From assembly GCF_020731355.1 (NCBI RefSeq), contig NZ_JAJFZK010000009.1, positions 158,032 through 222,031 of the forward strand: DNA of 64,000 nucleotides, written 5' to 3'. Under the pieces are notes generated by a model. The model worked only from the letters and a program-made list of their open reading frames with translations, had not been told where the DNA came from and searched no databases. This DNA is from Bacillus sp. REN16. Lineage in GTDB: Bacteria; Bacillota; Bacilli; Bacillales; Bacillaceae_L. The translations under genes were made by a program, and so were the position numbers. Below are positions 36,941-44,520 of this stretch, in pieces. Within the stretch, counting starts at the first letter, position 1. Each line of letters opens with the position of its first letter.

Positions 36941-38013
36941 AGGTTATTCTCTCCTTCTGATTTGGCTGTATATTTTTTGATGGCAGGAATGATATCGTTC
37001 CCGATGATTTCAATATTTTTCATGATTTTTTCGTAAGGTACCCCACCAAAGTCAATTTGCGCCATGAAACGTTGCATGCCGTAAAGCTCATATTGGTAAA
37101 GCATTTTCTCGATAATCTGCTGTGTGCTGCCAACCATTAATGCATCACGAGTATCAGGTGCTTGAGCAAATTGTTGCTTTGGATAGCCACTACCACGAAT
37201 GGCTTGGAATCCTCCGCTTATATGCGGGTACATTCCTTGTAAAGCTTCCTGTGTTGTATCTGCTACGTAAAATAAGCTCGTTGTTGCAATTGGTAAAGCT
37301 TTTGGATCAAAGCCACTGCGTTCAGCTGCTTCACGATATGCATCAACAGAAGGCTTAAAGTTAATTGCCGGTCCACCCAATGTAGTCAGCATCATCGGAA
37401 TACCCATGTAACCCGCTTTAATCGCACTTGCAGGTGGTCCTCCAACAGCACGCCAAATTGGAATCGAACCATTTTTTGGCTGTGGCAGTATTTCTGCATT
37501 TTGAAGCGGAGGACGATATTCACCTTGCCATGTCACAAGCTGTTCTTCATTAATTAGTTTTAACAGTTCTAATTTCTCTTCAAAAATTTCTTCATAATCC
37601 TGCAAATCAACTCCAAGTAAATGGTAGGCACCTACACGTGAGCCGCGACCAGCAACGATTTCTGCCCGGCCATCTGATATTAAATCGATTGTGGCGAAAT
37701 CCTCATACACACGAACTGGGTCAGAAACACTTAATACAGTTGCTGAGCTTGCAATTTTAATCTTTTTTGTAGCTTGTGCAATAGCTCCTAAAACAACGGT
37801 ATGTGCTTGTGTTGTGAAGTACGTTTGGTGACTTTCACCGACACCAAATACCTCAATACCTGCTTGTTCTGCTAGTTTACTTGCTTCTATAAGTTCATTG
37901 ATTCGTAGCTGTGCTGAAATTCGCTCACCGGTTAATGGATTGGGAATGTGATCCCCCAATGAATATAGTCCAAATTCCAAGCCTTTCGTTTGATCAATGC
38001 GGTATTTTTCCAT
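36937..38013 (-). CDS. LLM-class (luciferase-like) flavin-dependent oxidoreductase
   Basis: The 358-residue protein has the luciferase-like barrel, with EVFGVGESHQTYFTTQAHTVVLGAIA (about residues 55-80) and AEIVAGRGSRVGAYHLLG. It uses FMNH2 and O2, here probably supplied by the reductase encoded 4 bp into its end. The order monooxygenase, reductase, dioxygenase suggests stepwise breakdown or detoxification of an aromatic or quinone compound. A MarR-type operator lies 17-40 bp upstream of the start. Confidence 0.88.
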   Translation of the reverse strand: MEKYRIDQTKGLEFGLYSLGDHIPNPLTGERISAQLRINELIEASKLAEQAGIEVFGVGESHQTYFTTQAHTVVLGAIAQATKKIKIASSATVLSVSDPVRVYEDFATIDLISDGRAEIVAGRGSRVGAYHLLGVDLQDYEEIFEEKLELLKLINEEQLVTWQGEYRPPLQNAEILPQPKNGSIPIWRAVGGPPASAIKAGYMGIPMMLTTLGGPAINFKPSVDAYREAAERSGFDPKALPIATTSLFYVADTTQEALQGMYPHISGGFQAIRGSGYPKQQFAQAPDTRDALMVGSTQQIIEKMLYQYELYGMQRFMAQIDFGGVPYEKIMKNIEIIGNDIIPAIKKYTAKSEGENNL

Positions 38014-38029
38014 TGTTTATCTCTCCTTT

Positions 38030-38053
38030 TATCAATTTACTAATCAAGTGATA
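38030..38053. promoter_or_regulatory. Operator of MarR module A upstream of the LLM gene
   Basis: A 24-bp element reading TATCACTT-N8-AATTGATA on the minus strand lies just before the LLM start. The same arms with the same N8 spacing recur at 38536-38559 in front of the adjacent MarR gene, which marks this as the binding site of that regulator. Confidence 0.7.
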
Positions 38054-38068
38054 AGGTAAAAGAATTAT

Positions 38069-38509
38069 TTATATGTCATTTTTCTTATTTTCGCTATTTT
38101 TTTGTACACGAGACATGAGGGTATACAGGACTTTTTGTTCTTCTTTAGATAAACATTCATCAAAGAAAGAGGATTGAAATGCAAGCTGATCTTTAAAAGC
38201 ATTTTCTAGTTTTTCACAACCTTTTTTAGTTAACGAAATTGTTTTTGTTTTCCAGTCTTGCTTTCGTGCAATGAGCCCTTCCTTTTCAAGGCGTGACAGC
38301 ATCCGAGAAATTCCGCCTTGTGTCACCGTAACTTTCTCAGCAAGCTCACTTTGAGTTAATGGCTCGTATGTTGAAATTTGCATTAAAACATCAAATTGTG
38401 CAGTCGTTAAATCAAACTTCTTTAAAAAATCATTCGATAACAAGTTACTTTGATGTGTGAATCGTGTAAGTCGTAACCAGATTAATGAACCACGAGTATT
38501 ATTTTGCAT
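38069..38509 (-). CDS. MarR-family transcriptional regulator (module A)
   Basis: The 146-residue protein has the MarR winged helix: [30 protein letters not shown] (about residues 54-83) and a following wing. Its gene is just upstream of the LLM, reductase and dioxygenase genes and shares their operator sequence. It is therefore the likely autoregulated repressor of that set, released by an electrophilic or phenolic compound. No cysteine is conspicuous in the helix region, so sensing may be by ligand binding. Confidence 0.9.
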   Translation of the reverse strand: MQNNTRGSLIWLRLTRFTHQSNLLSNDFLKKFDLTTAQFDVLMQISTYEPLTQSELAEKVTVTQGGISRMLSRLEKEGLIARKQDWKTKTISLTKKGCEKLENAFKDQLAFQSSFFDECLSKEEQKVLYTLMSRVQKNSENKKNDI

Positions 38510-38535
38510 AACACTTCGTCACTCCCTTTCGTTAC

Positions 38536-38559
38536 TATCACTTTACCACTCAATTGATA
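38536..38559. promoter_or_regulatory. Operator and promoter of the module A MarR gene
   Basis: This is the second copy of TATCACTT-N8-AATTGATA. On the minus strand a promoter TTGCGT-17-TAAAGT overlaps it, with the -10 lying inside the operator, so binding would block the gene's own promoter. Confidence 0.7.
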
Positions 38560-38563
38560 TAAA

Positions 38564-38602
38564 CGCAATAAAAATATCTCTAATCCAAGATATTTTTATT
38601 GC
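38564..38602. repeat. AT-rich 39-bp palindrome
   Basis: Arms GCAATAAAAATATCT and its complement surround an 8-nt centre. The middle 18 bp (TATCTCTAATCCAAGATA) resemble the module B operator TATCT-N8-AGATA. It lies between the YceI-EAL chimera and the MarR gene and could serve as an operator or as a weak terminator for the chimera. Confidence 0.55.
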
Positions 38603-38656
38603 AGATGACAAAAAACCACAAAGATGATTCCTTCATGTACCAATTCTGTACGGGGT

Positions 38657-39214
38657 TTACGATGCTTCATGAACATTTGTCATATAATCCTCAAATGCCC
38701 CCACCTTCAGTGGTCTACTGTAATAGTATCCTTGTCCAAGAATAAGACCACCTTTACTTAGTTCATCAACATGTTCCTTTAGTTCGATTCCTTCTGCAAT
38801 AACATTTAATCCAATAGAATTTGCTAAGTTAATGATCGCTTTTGCAATTTCCTTACTTTCTTTATTCGTATGAATATCATTCACAAATGATTGATCAATT
38901 TTTAATGTATTAATCGGTAGTTCTTTAATATAACTTAGAGAGCTATAACCTGTTCCAAAATCATCGACAGAAATTTGGATGCCTAGCTTTTGAATTTCCT
39001 TTAAAATAGATATGGTATCGCGTTCTTGGTTACGAGTGTTTATGCTGTCCCCATCAAATTTGAATATAATTTGTGCATTTGTTAAATCAGTTAAATCTTC
39101 AGCCTCTACTTCGGCTGTAAATGAATCAAACTGACCTCTTACCTTTGAAACCATCATATGTTTCACTTCAAAACCAACTGTGGAATGTCCTTTGTCTACA
39201 ATCCATTTCCCCAT
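38657..39214 (-). CDS. In-frame chimera: YceI N-terminus fused to the C-terminal part of an EAL domain
   Basis: Residues 1 to about 66 are the start of a YceI-family lipid-binding protein (KWIVDKGHSTVGFEVKHMMV, then SINTRNQERD). From about residue 67 the sequence is the second half of a cyclic-di-GMP EAL phosphodiesterase: VDDFGTGYSSLSYIKELPIN, LKIDQSFV, NVIAEGIE and GQGYYYSRPL. The EAL motif itself and the first half of that domain are absent, as is the rest of YceI. A good binding site (GGGGAGAG) and the frame are intact, so a hybrid protein could be made, but neither domain should work normally. It most likely arose by deletion. Confidence 0.85.
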   Translation of the reverse strand: MGKWIVDKGHSTVGFEVKHMMVSKVRGQFDSFTAEVEAEDLTDLTNAQIIFKFDGDSINTRNQERDTISILKEIQKLGIQISVDDFGTGYSSLSYIKELPINTLKIDQSFVNDIHTNKESKEIAKAIINLANSIGLNVIAEGIELKEHVDELSKGGLILGQGYYYSRPLKVGAFEDYMTNVHEAS

Positions 39215-39247
39215 TTATATACTCTCCCCCCGTGCTTAAATACGTAT

Positions 39248-39282
39248 TAAAAAAGAGCTAATCAGCTATGCCTGATTAGCTC
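39248..39282 (-). terminator. Terminator of the WrbA-type gene
   Basis: A perfect 11-bp stem (GAGCTAATCAG with CTGATTAGCTC) is followed by TTTTTT on the minus strand, 15 bp after the stop. Confidence 0.92.
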
Positions 39283-39296
39283 ACACGATTTATACA

Positions 39297-39908
39297 TTAC
39301 TGATTTGCTTTTTTCACCCATTCAGCTACATTTACAGTACGTTTTGCCTGGTGTTTTACGGCTGCTTGTACGTCTTCAATCATTTTCCCATCCTGACCGA
39401 CTGTTACACTTGTTCCATATGGGTTTCCTCCTGCTCCAAATAATACAGGATCCGTGTAACCTGGAGATGCAATAATCGCTCCCCAGTGCATCATACTTGT
39501 ATATAATGAAAGGATTGTTGCCTCTTGTCCACCATGCGGATTTTGTGCTGAAGACATTGCACTTACAACTTTATTAACCGTTTTTCCAGTAGCCCATAGT
39601 CCACCTTGGGTATCAAGGAATTGTTTCATTTGTGATGGCATATTACCAAAACGTGTTGGAACACTGAATATAATCGCGTCTGCCCATTCTACATCAGCAG
39701 AAGTTGCGACCGGAACGTCTTTCGTTGCATCAACAGTTGCTTTCCAAGCTGCGTTTGCCTCAATTACAGATTCAGGAGCTAATTCCTGGACTTTTAATAC
39801 TTTAACCTCAGCACCAGCTTCTTTGGCCCCTTCTTCTGCCCATTTTGATAACTGATAGTTTGTACCACCCATGCTGTAAAAAATAACTGCTAATTTAACA
39901 TTTGACAT
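39297..39908 (-). CDS. NAD(P)H:quinone oxidoreductase, WrbA type
   Basis: The 203-residue flavodoxin-like enzyme matches the WrbA/type IV quinone oxidoreductases, with VIFYSMGGTNYQLSKWAEEG, the FSVPTRFGNMPSQMKQFLD loop (about 85-103) and SSAQNPHGGQEATILS. It reduces quinones by two electrons. I chose the ATG at 39908 behind AAAGGAG. An in-frame ATG at 39962 behind AGGTGG would add 18 residues (MGFLSKVFG...), and its use is possible. It is downstream of a flavin reductase and dioxygenase and fits a quinone-stress operon. Confidence 0.9.
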   Translation of the reverse strand: MSNVKLAVIFYSMGGTNYQLSKWAEEGAKEAGAEVKVLKVQELAPESVIEANAAWKATVDATKDVPVATSADVEWADAIIFSVPTRFGNMPSQMKQFLDTQGGLWATGKTVNKVVSAMSSAQNPHGGQEATILSLYTSMMHWGAIIASPGYTDPVLFGAGGNPYGTSVTVGQDGKMIEDVQAAVKHQAKRTVNVAEWVKKANQ

Positions 39909-40045
39909 TTGTACTGTCTCCTTTTTTGTTGAATTACCAAATACTTTTGATAAAAAACCCATTTCGTACACCACCTATTATTCCGTTCTAAAAAAATTCC
40001 ATTCCTTTAAAGGAACTTTTTCTGTTCACCTATATTTTTTTAGAA

Positions 40046-40111
40046 CTATAAGTTTTTATACCAATTACTAGCAGCTTCTACTTCTGTCGCTGTCAGCTGA
40101 TGACCTCTATT
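40046..40111 (-). pseudogene. C-terminal scrap of a carboxylesterase (MhqD-like)
   Basis: Just after the flavin reductase stop, another frame reads NRGHQLTATEVEAASNWYKNL followed by a stop. The GHQLT...W pattern is the C-terminus of alpha/beta-hydrolases such as MhqD, a member of the quinone-responsive mhq genes in B. subtilis. The rest of the gene is gone, so an esterase was probably deleted from this operon. Confidence 0.6.
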
Positions 40112-40116
40112 TTTGG

Positions 40117-40734
40117 CTATTTTGGTCTTTCTATCTCAAAGATTTCTCCGATTTTCGCATAATTGGCACCCGCCAATCGGCTTACGGCAGCTAACCCTCT
40201 AGGATCAATTCTTCCTTTTTCATAGATGTCATCTTCAATATGATATTGAATGACTCTTCCTATGATAAAATCACAGCCAGGAGAAACGGTTTCTCCCAAT
40301 TCTAATGAATGTTCTAATACGCACTCCAATCGAACCTTTGCTTCCTTCACTCCAGGAACGGAGACCTTTATACTTTCAACCTGAGTTAGTCCCGCCAACT
40401 GAACTTCACTTTGATTTGACGGAAAGGTTGCAGCAGTTTTATTGATCTTTTCAACATTTTGCTCATCCACAATATGAACCACAAATTCCTTCGATTTAAG
40501 TATGTTCCTAGCTGTATCTTTTTGTCTTCCGTCGGGGCGCTGTATCGACAATGAAATCATTGGCGGATTTGAAGATACAATATTAAAATAACTAAAAGGT
40601 GCTCCATTTAAGACTCCCTCTTCAGAAAGAGTTGTAACGAATGCAACTGGTCTCGGAATAATGCTTCCGATTAAAAACTTATAATTTTCTCTTTCAGAAA
40701 TAGATTTAGGGTCAATTGAAAGCATCGGATTCAT
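40117..40734 (-). CDS. Flavin reductase family protein (flavoredoxin-like)
   Basis: The 205-residue protein matches the FMN-binding split-barrel flavin reductases: LIGSIIPRPVAFVTTLSEEGVLNGAPFSYFN (about residues 21-51) and a late RLAGANYAKIGEIF. It begins 11 bp after the dioxygenase stop. It probably supplies reduced flavin or reduces a quinone, but its partner oxygenase is not evident in this operon. Confidence 0.87.
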   Translation of the reverse strand: MNPMLSIDPKSISERENYKFLIGSIIPRPVAFVTTLSEEGVLNGAPFSYFNIVSSNPPMISLSIQRPDGRQKDTARNILKSKEFVVHIVDEQNVEKINKTAATFPSNQSEVQLAGLTQVESIKVSVPGVKEAKVRLECVLEHSLELGETVSPGCDFIIGRVIQYHIEDDIYEKGRIDPRGLAAVSRLAGANYAKIGEIFEIERPK

Positions 40735-40745
40735 TCCTTTACAAA

Positions 40746-41684
40746 TTAATCTAAGTTTCTCACCTTAATTGGAATTAAACTGCGTTCTAACTGCTCTCTA
40801 TATTGCTCATACTGCGCTGGTAGCATTAATTGTTCTCCCATTGTTTCGTGTGATTCATCATGAGCGAATCCAGGAGGATCTGTTGCAATTTCAAATAAAA
40901 TTTCTCCGTGTTCTCTAAAGTAAATCGCATTAAAATAGTTTCTATCTTGTACAGGGGTTACACCATATCCATTTTCCGCAACATACTTTTGCCAATCCAG
41001 TTGGTCTTGATCATCAATTGCTCTCCATGCAATGTGGTGGCCTGTTCCAACGCCCATTTGTCCTCTTCCAGATGGAACCACCTTTAGGTCTATGATGTTT
41101 CCAATTTCTGCTGTTGAACGGTAACGAACAAAATCTCCTTCTTCGTCTACTTTTTCAAGACCCATTACTTTTTCTAGTAATTCCGCCGTTTTATCAGGAT
41201 GAGATGAAAATAAGGTTGCCCCACCAAAACCTTTTATTGCAACTTCGGGAGTTACATCACCAAATGTCCAATTATTGATTTCGCCTTCTTCTCTCTCAAC
41301 TATTTCTAGGTGAAGACCATGCGGATCATCAAATTCCAAATAGGTTTCTCCAAATCGTGTGATCTTAGTGTAAGGAATATCAAACTTTTCTAATCTCGAT
41401 TCCCAAAAACTCAATGCTCCTTTAGGAACAGCATAGGAAGTAACACCTACTTGACCATCACCAATTTTTCCTTGATAGGCATCTGCCCAAGGGAAAAATG
41501 TAATAATTGTTCCTGGTTTTCCTCCTTCATTCCCAAAATATAAGTGGTATGTTCCCGGATCATCGAAATTTACTGTTTGTTTAACTAAACGTAATCCTAA
41601 TACTCCAGCATAAAAATCTACATTCTCTTGTGGATGACCTACTATTGCTGTAATGTGGTGAATGCCCATTGTTTTTTTACTCAT
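40746..41684 (-). CDS. Ring-cleaving dioxygenase (VOC family, second copy)
   Basis: The 312-residue protein has two VOC modules: GIHHITAIVGHPQENVDFYAGVLGLRLVKQTVNF at the start and GVGTGHHIAWRAIDDQDQLDWQ plus ILFEIATDPPGF in the second half. It is related to, but clearly different from, the dioxygenase at 35346. The start is the ATG at 41684 behind GGGAGTGAG; a longer frame upstream has no binding site. A MhqR-like operator lies about 95 bp upstream. Confidence 0.9.
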   Translation of the reverse strand: MSKKTMGIHHITAIVGHPQENVDFYAGVLGLRLVKQTVNFDDPGTYHLYFGNEGGKPGTIITFFPWADAYQGKIGDGQVGVTSYAVPKGALSFWESRLEKFDIPYTKITRFGETYLEFDDPHGLHLEIVEREEGEINNWTFGDVTPEVAIKGFGGATLFSSHPDKTAELLEKVMGLEKVDEEGDFVRYRSTAEIGNIIDLKVVPSGRGQMGVGTGHHIAWRAIDDQDQLDWQKYVAENGYGVTPVQDRNYFNAIYFREHGEILFEIATDPPGFAHDESHETMGEQLMLPAQYEQYREQLERSLIPIKVRNLD

Positions 41685-41780
41685 TTTTAGCTCACTCCCA
41701 TTTGTGTTTTTAAATTTTACAATTTTACTTTCAGGTTTTACCAAATAAATAAAACCATTCATTTTTATCTCTAATTAAAG

Positions 41781-41798
41781 TATCTTTGTTTCGAGATA
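41781..41798. promoter_or_regulatory. MhqR-like operator upstream of the second dioxygenase
   Basis: TATCTTTGTTTCGAGATA matches the B. subtilis MhqR consensus tATCTcgaAtTCgAGATa at most positions. On the minus strand it sits between a possible -35 (TTTGGA) and -10 (GATACT), so binding would block transcription of the dioxygenase. Confidence 0.7.
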
Positions 41799-41818
41799 TA
41801 CATCCAAAAAAATAATAT

Positions 41819-42247
41819 TTAATTATTCACCTTGTCCTTAACTCTTTGCAAAAGGTCTAATAGAGTATCTACCTCATGGGAATTTAGTGAATCAAAAACA
41901 CTATTTACAAAATCCTCATGTTCCGGCATAATTTTATTCATTATTTCAATTCCTGCATCAGTCAACGATACATGTATAGCACGTCGATCATCAGGACAAG
42001 CACTTCGCTTTAGTAATCCTTTTTGTTCTAATTTATCGATTACATAGGTCATTGAACCACTTGTAATCAGAACACTCTTGCCAATTTGTTGTATGGTTTG
42101 AATTCCCTTGTGAAAAAGTACTTCTAGTACTGAAAACTCAGTTATGCTTATATTGTTTTTCATCATATCGTCTCTAATTCTTTCTTGGAGCGCTCTAGAT
42201 GTTTGCATTAAAAGCAAAAACGGCTGATTGGTGCATTTTTTTCCCAC
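41819..42247 (-). CDS. MarR-family regulator (MhqR-like, module B)
   Basis: The 142-residue protein has a MarR winged helix: TIQQIGKSVLITSGSMTYVIDKLEQKGLLKR (about residues 50-80) and the wing arginines PDDRRAIHVSLT. Its own promoter carries the palindrome TATCTTGAATTCAAGATA, and the dioxygenase downstream has a related site. It is the likely quinone-responsive repressor of the dioxygenase, flavin reductase and WrbA genes. In B. subtilis, MhqR regulates similar dioxygenase genes. Confidence 0.9.
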   Translation of the reverse strand: MGKKCTNQPFLLLMQTSRALQERIRDDMMKNNISITEFSVLEVLFHKGIQTIQQIGKSVLITSGSMTYVIDKLEQKGLLKRSACPDDRRAIHVSLTDAGIEIMNKIMPEHEDFVNSVFDSLNSHEVDTLLDLLQRVKDKVNN

Positions 42248-42282
42248 ACTTACACCTCCTCAATAGATATCTTAAATTAAAA

Positions 42283-42329
42283 TATCTTGAATTCAAGATA
42301 ATATTATAACAAAAAGAGTAATGTGTCAA
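42283..42329 (-). promoter_or_regulatory. Promoter and operator of the module B MarR gene
   Basis: TTGACA (42324-42329), a 17-bp spacer and TAATAT (42301-42306) form a minus-strand promoter. The perfect palindrome TATCTTGAATTCAAGATA (42283-42300) abuts the -10 and covers the start site, giving autorepression. An identical 18-mer lies at 49089-49106. Confidence 0.8.
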
Positions 42330-42333
42330 TAAC

Positions 42334-42828
42334 TTAACCAGCTTTTTTTACTTCCGCTTTTAATATATCCTCTGTTTTTAGCTCGAGTGTTTTTTCTAAC
42401 AATTCGATGGTGCGTACGGTTTCTCGAATGTCTTTTTCTGTTACTACATTTTCAGATTTCTTTTCTTTAATTAGATTTTTAATAGAAGACTTAAAAGCAT
42501 TGGTATTGATTATCCATTCTCCTATTAATTTCTTGGTAGCTACTCTTTCATTCACATCTTTAATACTAAAGATGTTTTGTACTTCAGGTTCTAAAAGTGT
42601 AATTGTATTCATTTCTGGATGTATTCTTATCCAAAAGTAGTTGAGCTGGCTATCATAATAATTTTGATCGATCAAACGATAATATTCAATTCCTATCTTT
42701 ATATCAAAAAAAGGACTTTCTACTGTTGGGATGTGCAGATCCGCAACATGGACATTTTTTTGGATATCTAAATACGTTTCTAATCCATACTTCGTATCAA
42801 TCATCTTTGCATCTAATACTTGCATCAT
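42334..42828 (-). CDS. Unknown protein, 164 residues
   Basis: I do not recognise this family. The protein is soluble, with a mixed alpha/beta N-terminal two-thirds and a lysine/glutamate-rich helical end (about residues 105-160, likely coiled coil). AAGGAGAG precedes the ATG. Its promoter (TTGACT-17-TATTAT) has the palindrome GGTTACTTTATGTAACC just after the -10, matching the promoter of the stress peptide gene at 48831. It is divergent from a YodB/CatR-like HxlR regulator, so it is probably induced by thiol or quinone stress. Confidence 0.75.
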   Translation of the reverse strand: MMQVLDAKMIDTKYGLETYLDIQKNVHVADLHIPTVESPFFDIKIGIEYYRLIDQNYYDSQLNYFWIRIHPEMNTITLLEPEVQNIFSIKDVNERVATKKLIGEWIINTNAFKSSIKNLIKEKKSENVVTEKDIRETVRTIELLEKTLELKTEDILKAEVKKAG

Positions 42829-42873
42829 TTTTATCTCTCCTTTATTTCTTTGATATCTTTTGTTTAATATTTA

Positions 42874-42920
42874 GGTTACTTTATGTAACCAATAATAACC
42901 CACAGGTTACTTTTAGTCAA
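42874..42920 (-). promoter_or_regulatory. Promoter with GGTTAC palindrome (HxlR-type operator)
   Basis: TTGACT (42915-42920), 17-bp spacer, TATTAT (42892-42897), then the perfect 17-bp palindrome GGTTACTTTATGTAACC (42874-42890) one base beyond the -10. Further GTAACC copies lie in the spacer. The divergent HxlR regulator is the likely binder. Confidence 0.75.
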
Positions 42921-43110
42921 CAAATAATAATTTATTTAAAAACTAACAAATTATACTTATTCTAAGAGTAATCCTTTATTATTGTCACAATTCCTCCATA
43001 ATATTCCCCTTTTTAAAATGGTCTGTATAGGATATAATTTTAATATACATTATATTACCTTGTTACTTTTTGTGCATATTATTAAATTTTTGCTATTGGA
43101 GGTGTTACTC

Positions 43111-43431
43111 ATGTTGGAAAAAGAAGGTCAAGAAAGATTATGTTCAAAGGTTGAAGAATCGTATCATATGATCGGTAAAAAGTGGATGGGTTTAATCATT
43201 CATACACTAATGGAAGGACCAAAACGATTTAGTGAAATACATGGTTTTATTCCTGATTTAAGTAAAAGGATGCTTAACGAACGGATAAAAGAACTTGAAG
43301 ATTGCGGATTAGTCCTTCGTAATGTCATCACAGAACGTCCCGTACGAACAGAATATTCCCTAACAAAAAAGGGACATGAATTGGGAAAGGCATTAAAAAC
43401 GGTTGAGGATTGGGCGAATACATGGCTATAA
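43111..43431 (+). CDS. HxlR-family redox regulator (YodB/CatR-like)
   Basis: The 106-residue winged-helix protein closely resembles YodB and CatR: KVEESYHMIGKKWMGLIIHT, then GPKRFSEI and SKRMLNERIKELE. Cys11, just before the helix region, corresponds to the conserved redox cysteine with which YodB/CatR sense quinones and diamide. A second Cys lies in LEDCGLV. The start is the ATG at 43111 behind TGGAGGTG, within a longer frame. It probably represses the divergent unknown gene through the GGTTAC palindrome. Confidence 0.9.
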   Translation: MLEKEGQERLCSKVEESYHMIGKKWMGLIIHTLMEGPKRFSEIHGFIPDLSKRMLNERIKELEDCGLVLRNVITERPVRTEYSLTKKGHELGKALKTVEDWANTWL

Positions 43432-43447
43432 TGATCTCTAAACTCCT

Positions 43448-43492
43448 ACTGCTTGGTTCATGCTTCTTGTCATGATCAAGCAGTATTTTTTT
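43448..43492 (+). terminator. Terminator of the HxlR gene
   Basis: The stem ACTGCTTG with CAAGCAGT, extended by CATG/CATG, is followed by ATTTTTTT, 17 bp after the stop. Confidence 0.88.
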
Positions 43493-43493
43493 G

Positions 43494-43530
43494 AATTAAA
43501 AAGAGAGTACTATCCATTAATAGTACCCTC
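43494..43530 (-). terminator. Terminator of the pentose-phosphate operon
   Basis: On the minus strand GAGGGTACTAT pairs with ATAGTACTCTC around a 6-nt loop and is followed by TTTTTAATT. It lies 67 bp past the gnd stop. Confidence 0.85.
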
Positions 43531-43597
43531 CTTTAAGATCATGTATAGAAGACTATCCCTATGTGAAGTCATTCTATATAGGTGTATTTGTAAACCC

Positions 43598-44491
43598 TTA
43601 TTTTTTTACGACAGCATGTCCACCAAATTCATTTCGTAATGCAGCTACAACTTTCCCTGTAAAGGTATCATTTTCTAATGAGCGGTAGCGCATCAATAGC
43701 GACATCGCAATAACAGGAGTAGCTGTTTGTAGGTCTAATGCTGTTTCAACTGTCCATTTCCCCTCACCTGAGGATTGCATGATTCCTTGAATTTCATCCA
43801 ATTTGGCATCCTTCGAAAATGCATTCTCTGTTAATTCCATGAGCCAAGAACGAATCACGGAGCCATTATTCCACACTTTTGCTACTTTTTCATAATCATA
43901 ATCAAACTCGCTTTTTTCAAGTACTTCAAAACCTTCTCCGATTGCAGCCATCATTGCATACTCGATGCCATTATGAACCATTTTTAAGAAGTGGCCGCTT
44001 CCTGCTTTTCCTGCATACAAGAAACCATTTTCAACGGCAGTATCTTTAAAAATAGGTTCAACCTGTTCCCAAGCCTCAGGATCGCCGCCAATCATATAGC
44101 AAGCACCATTTCGTGCCCCTTCCATTCCGCCTGAAGTACCGGCATCCATGAATCGTACGCCGACTTTCTTTAAATCATTGTAGCGCCCAATGGATTTCTT
44201 ATAGTGCGAATTTCCAGCGTCGATTACAATATCATCTTTGTCTAAAAAGGGGGCAATTTCATCAATAACTGGATCCACAACAGATTGAGGAACCATGATC
44301 CAGACAATCCTTGGTTTCTCTAAAGACTCAACTAGTTCTTTATAGCTTGATACTCCAAAAGCTCCATATTTCTTCATTTCATCAACAGCACTTGGGTTCA
44401 CATCATATGCAACTACTTCGTGTTTATTATCGATAAGGTTTTGTCCTAAGTTTAAACCCATTTTTCCTAATCCTACTAATCCGACCTTCAT
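43598..44491 (-). CDS. gnd: 6-phosphogluconate dehydrogenase (decarboxylating), short type
   Basis: The 297-residue enzyme has the N-terminal NAD(P) motif GLVGLGKMGLNLGQNL, DAGNSHYKKS and GTSGGMEGARNGACYMIGG. It belongs to the short Gnd/YqeC type (about 300 residues), not the 470-residue form. It oxidises 6-phosphogluconate to ribulose 5-phosphate and CO2. I chose the ATG at 44491, because GGAGGAACACAAC precedes it. It is the last gene of rpiA-zwf-tkt-gnd. Confidence 0.95.
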   Translation of the reverse strand: MKVGLVGLGKMGLNLGQNLIDNKHEVVAYDVNPSAVDEMKKYGAFGVSSYKELVESLEKPRIVWIMVPQSVVDPVIDEIAPFLDKDDIVIDAGNSHYKKSIGRYNDLKKVGVRFMDAGTSGGMEGARNGACYMIGGDPEAWEQVEPIFKDTAVENGFLYAGKAGSGHFLKMVHNGIEYAMMAAIGEGFEVLEKSEFDYDYEKVAKVWNNGSVIRSWLMELTENAFSKDAKLDEIQGIMQSSGEGKWTVETALDLQTATPVIAMSLLMRYRSLENDTFTGKVVAALRNEFGGHAVVKK

Positions 44492-44520
44492 GTTGTGTTC
44501 CTCCAATTGTTTTGTATTTT

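Noticed and set aside
38564-38602. A CRISPR-like or mobile-element end
   Set aside because: It is a single AT-rich palindrome with no repeat array or transposase; an operator or weak terminator is more likely.
39297-42247. A biosynthetic gene cluster for a natural product
   Set aside because: Dioxygenases, flavin reductase and quinone reductase under a MarR regulator fit detoxification; no synthase or tailoring genes are present.
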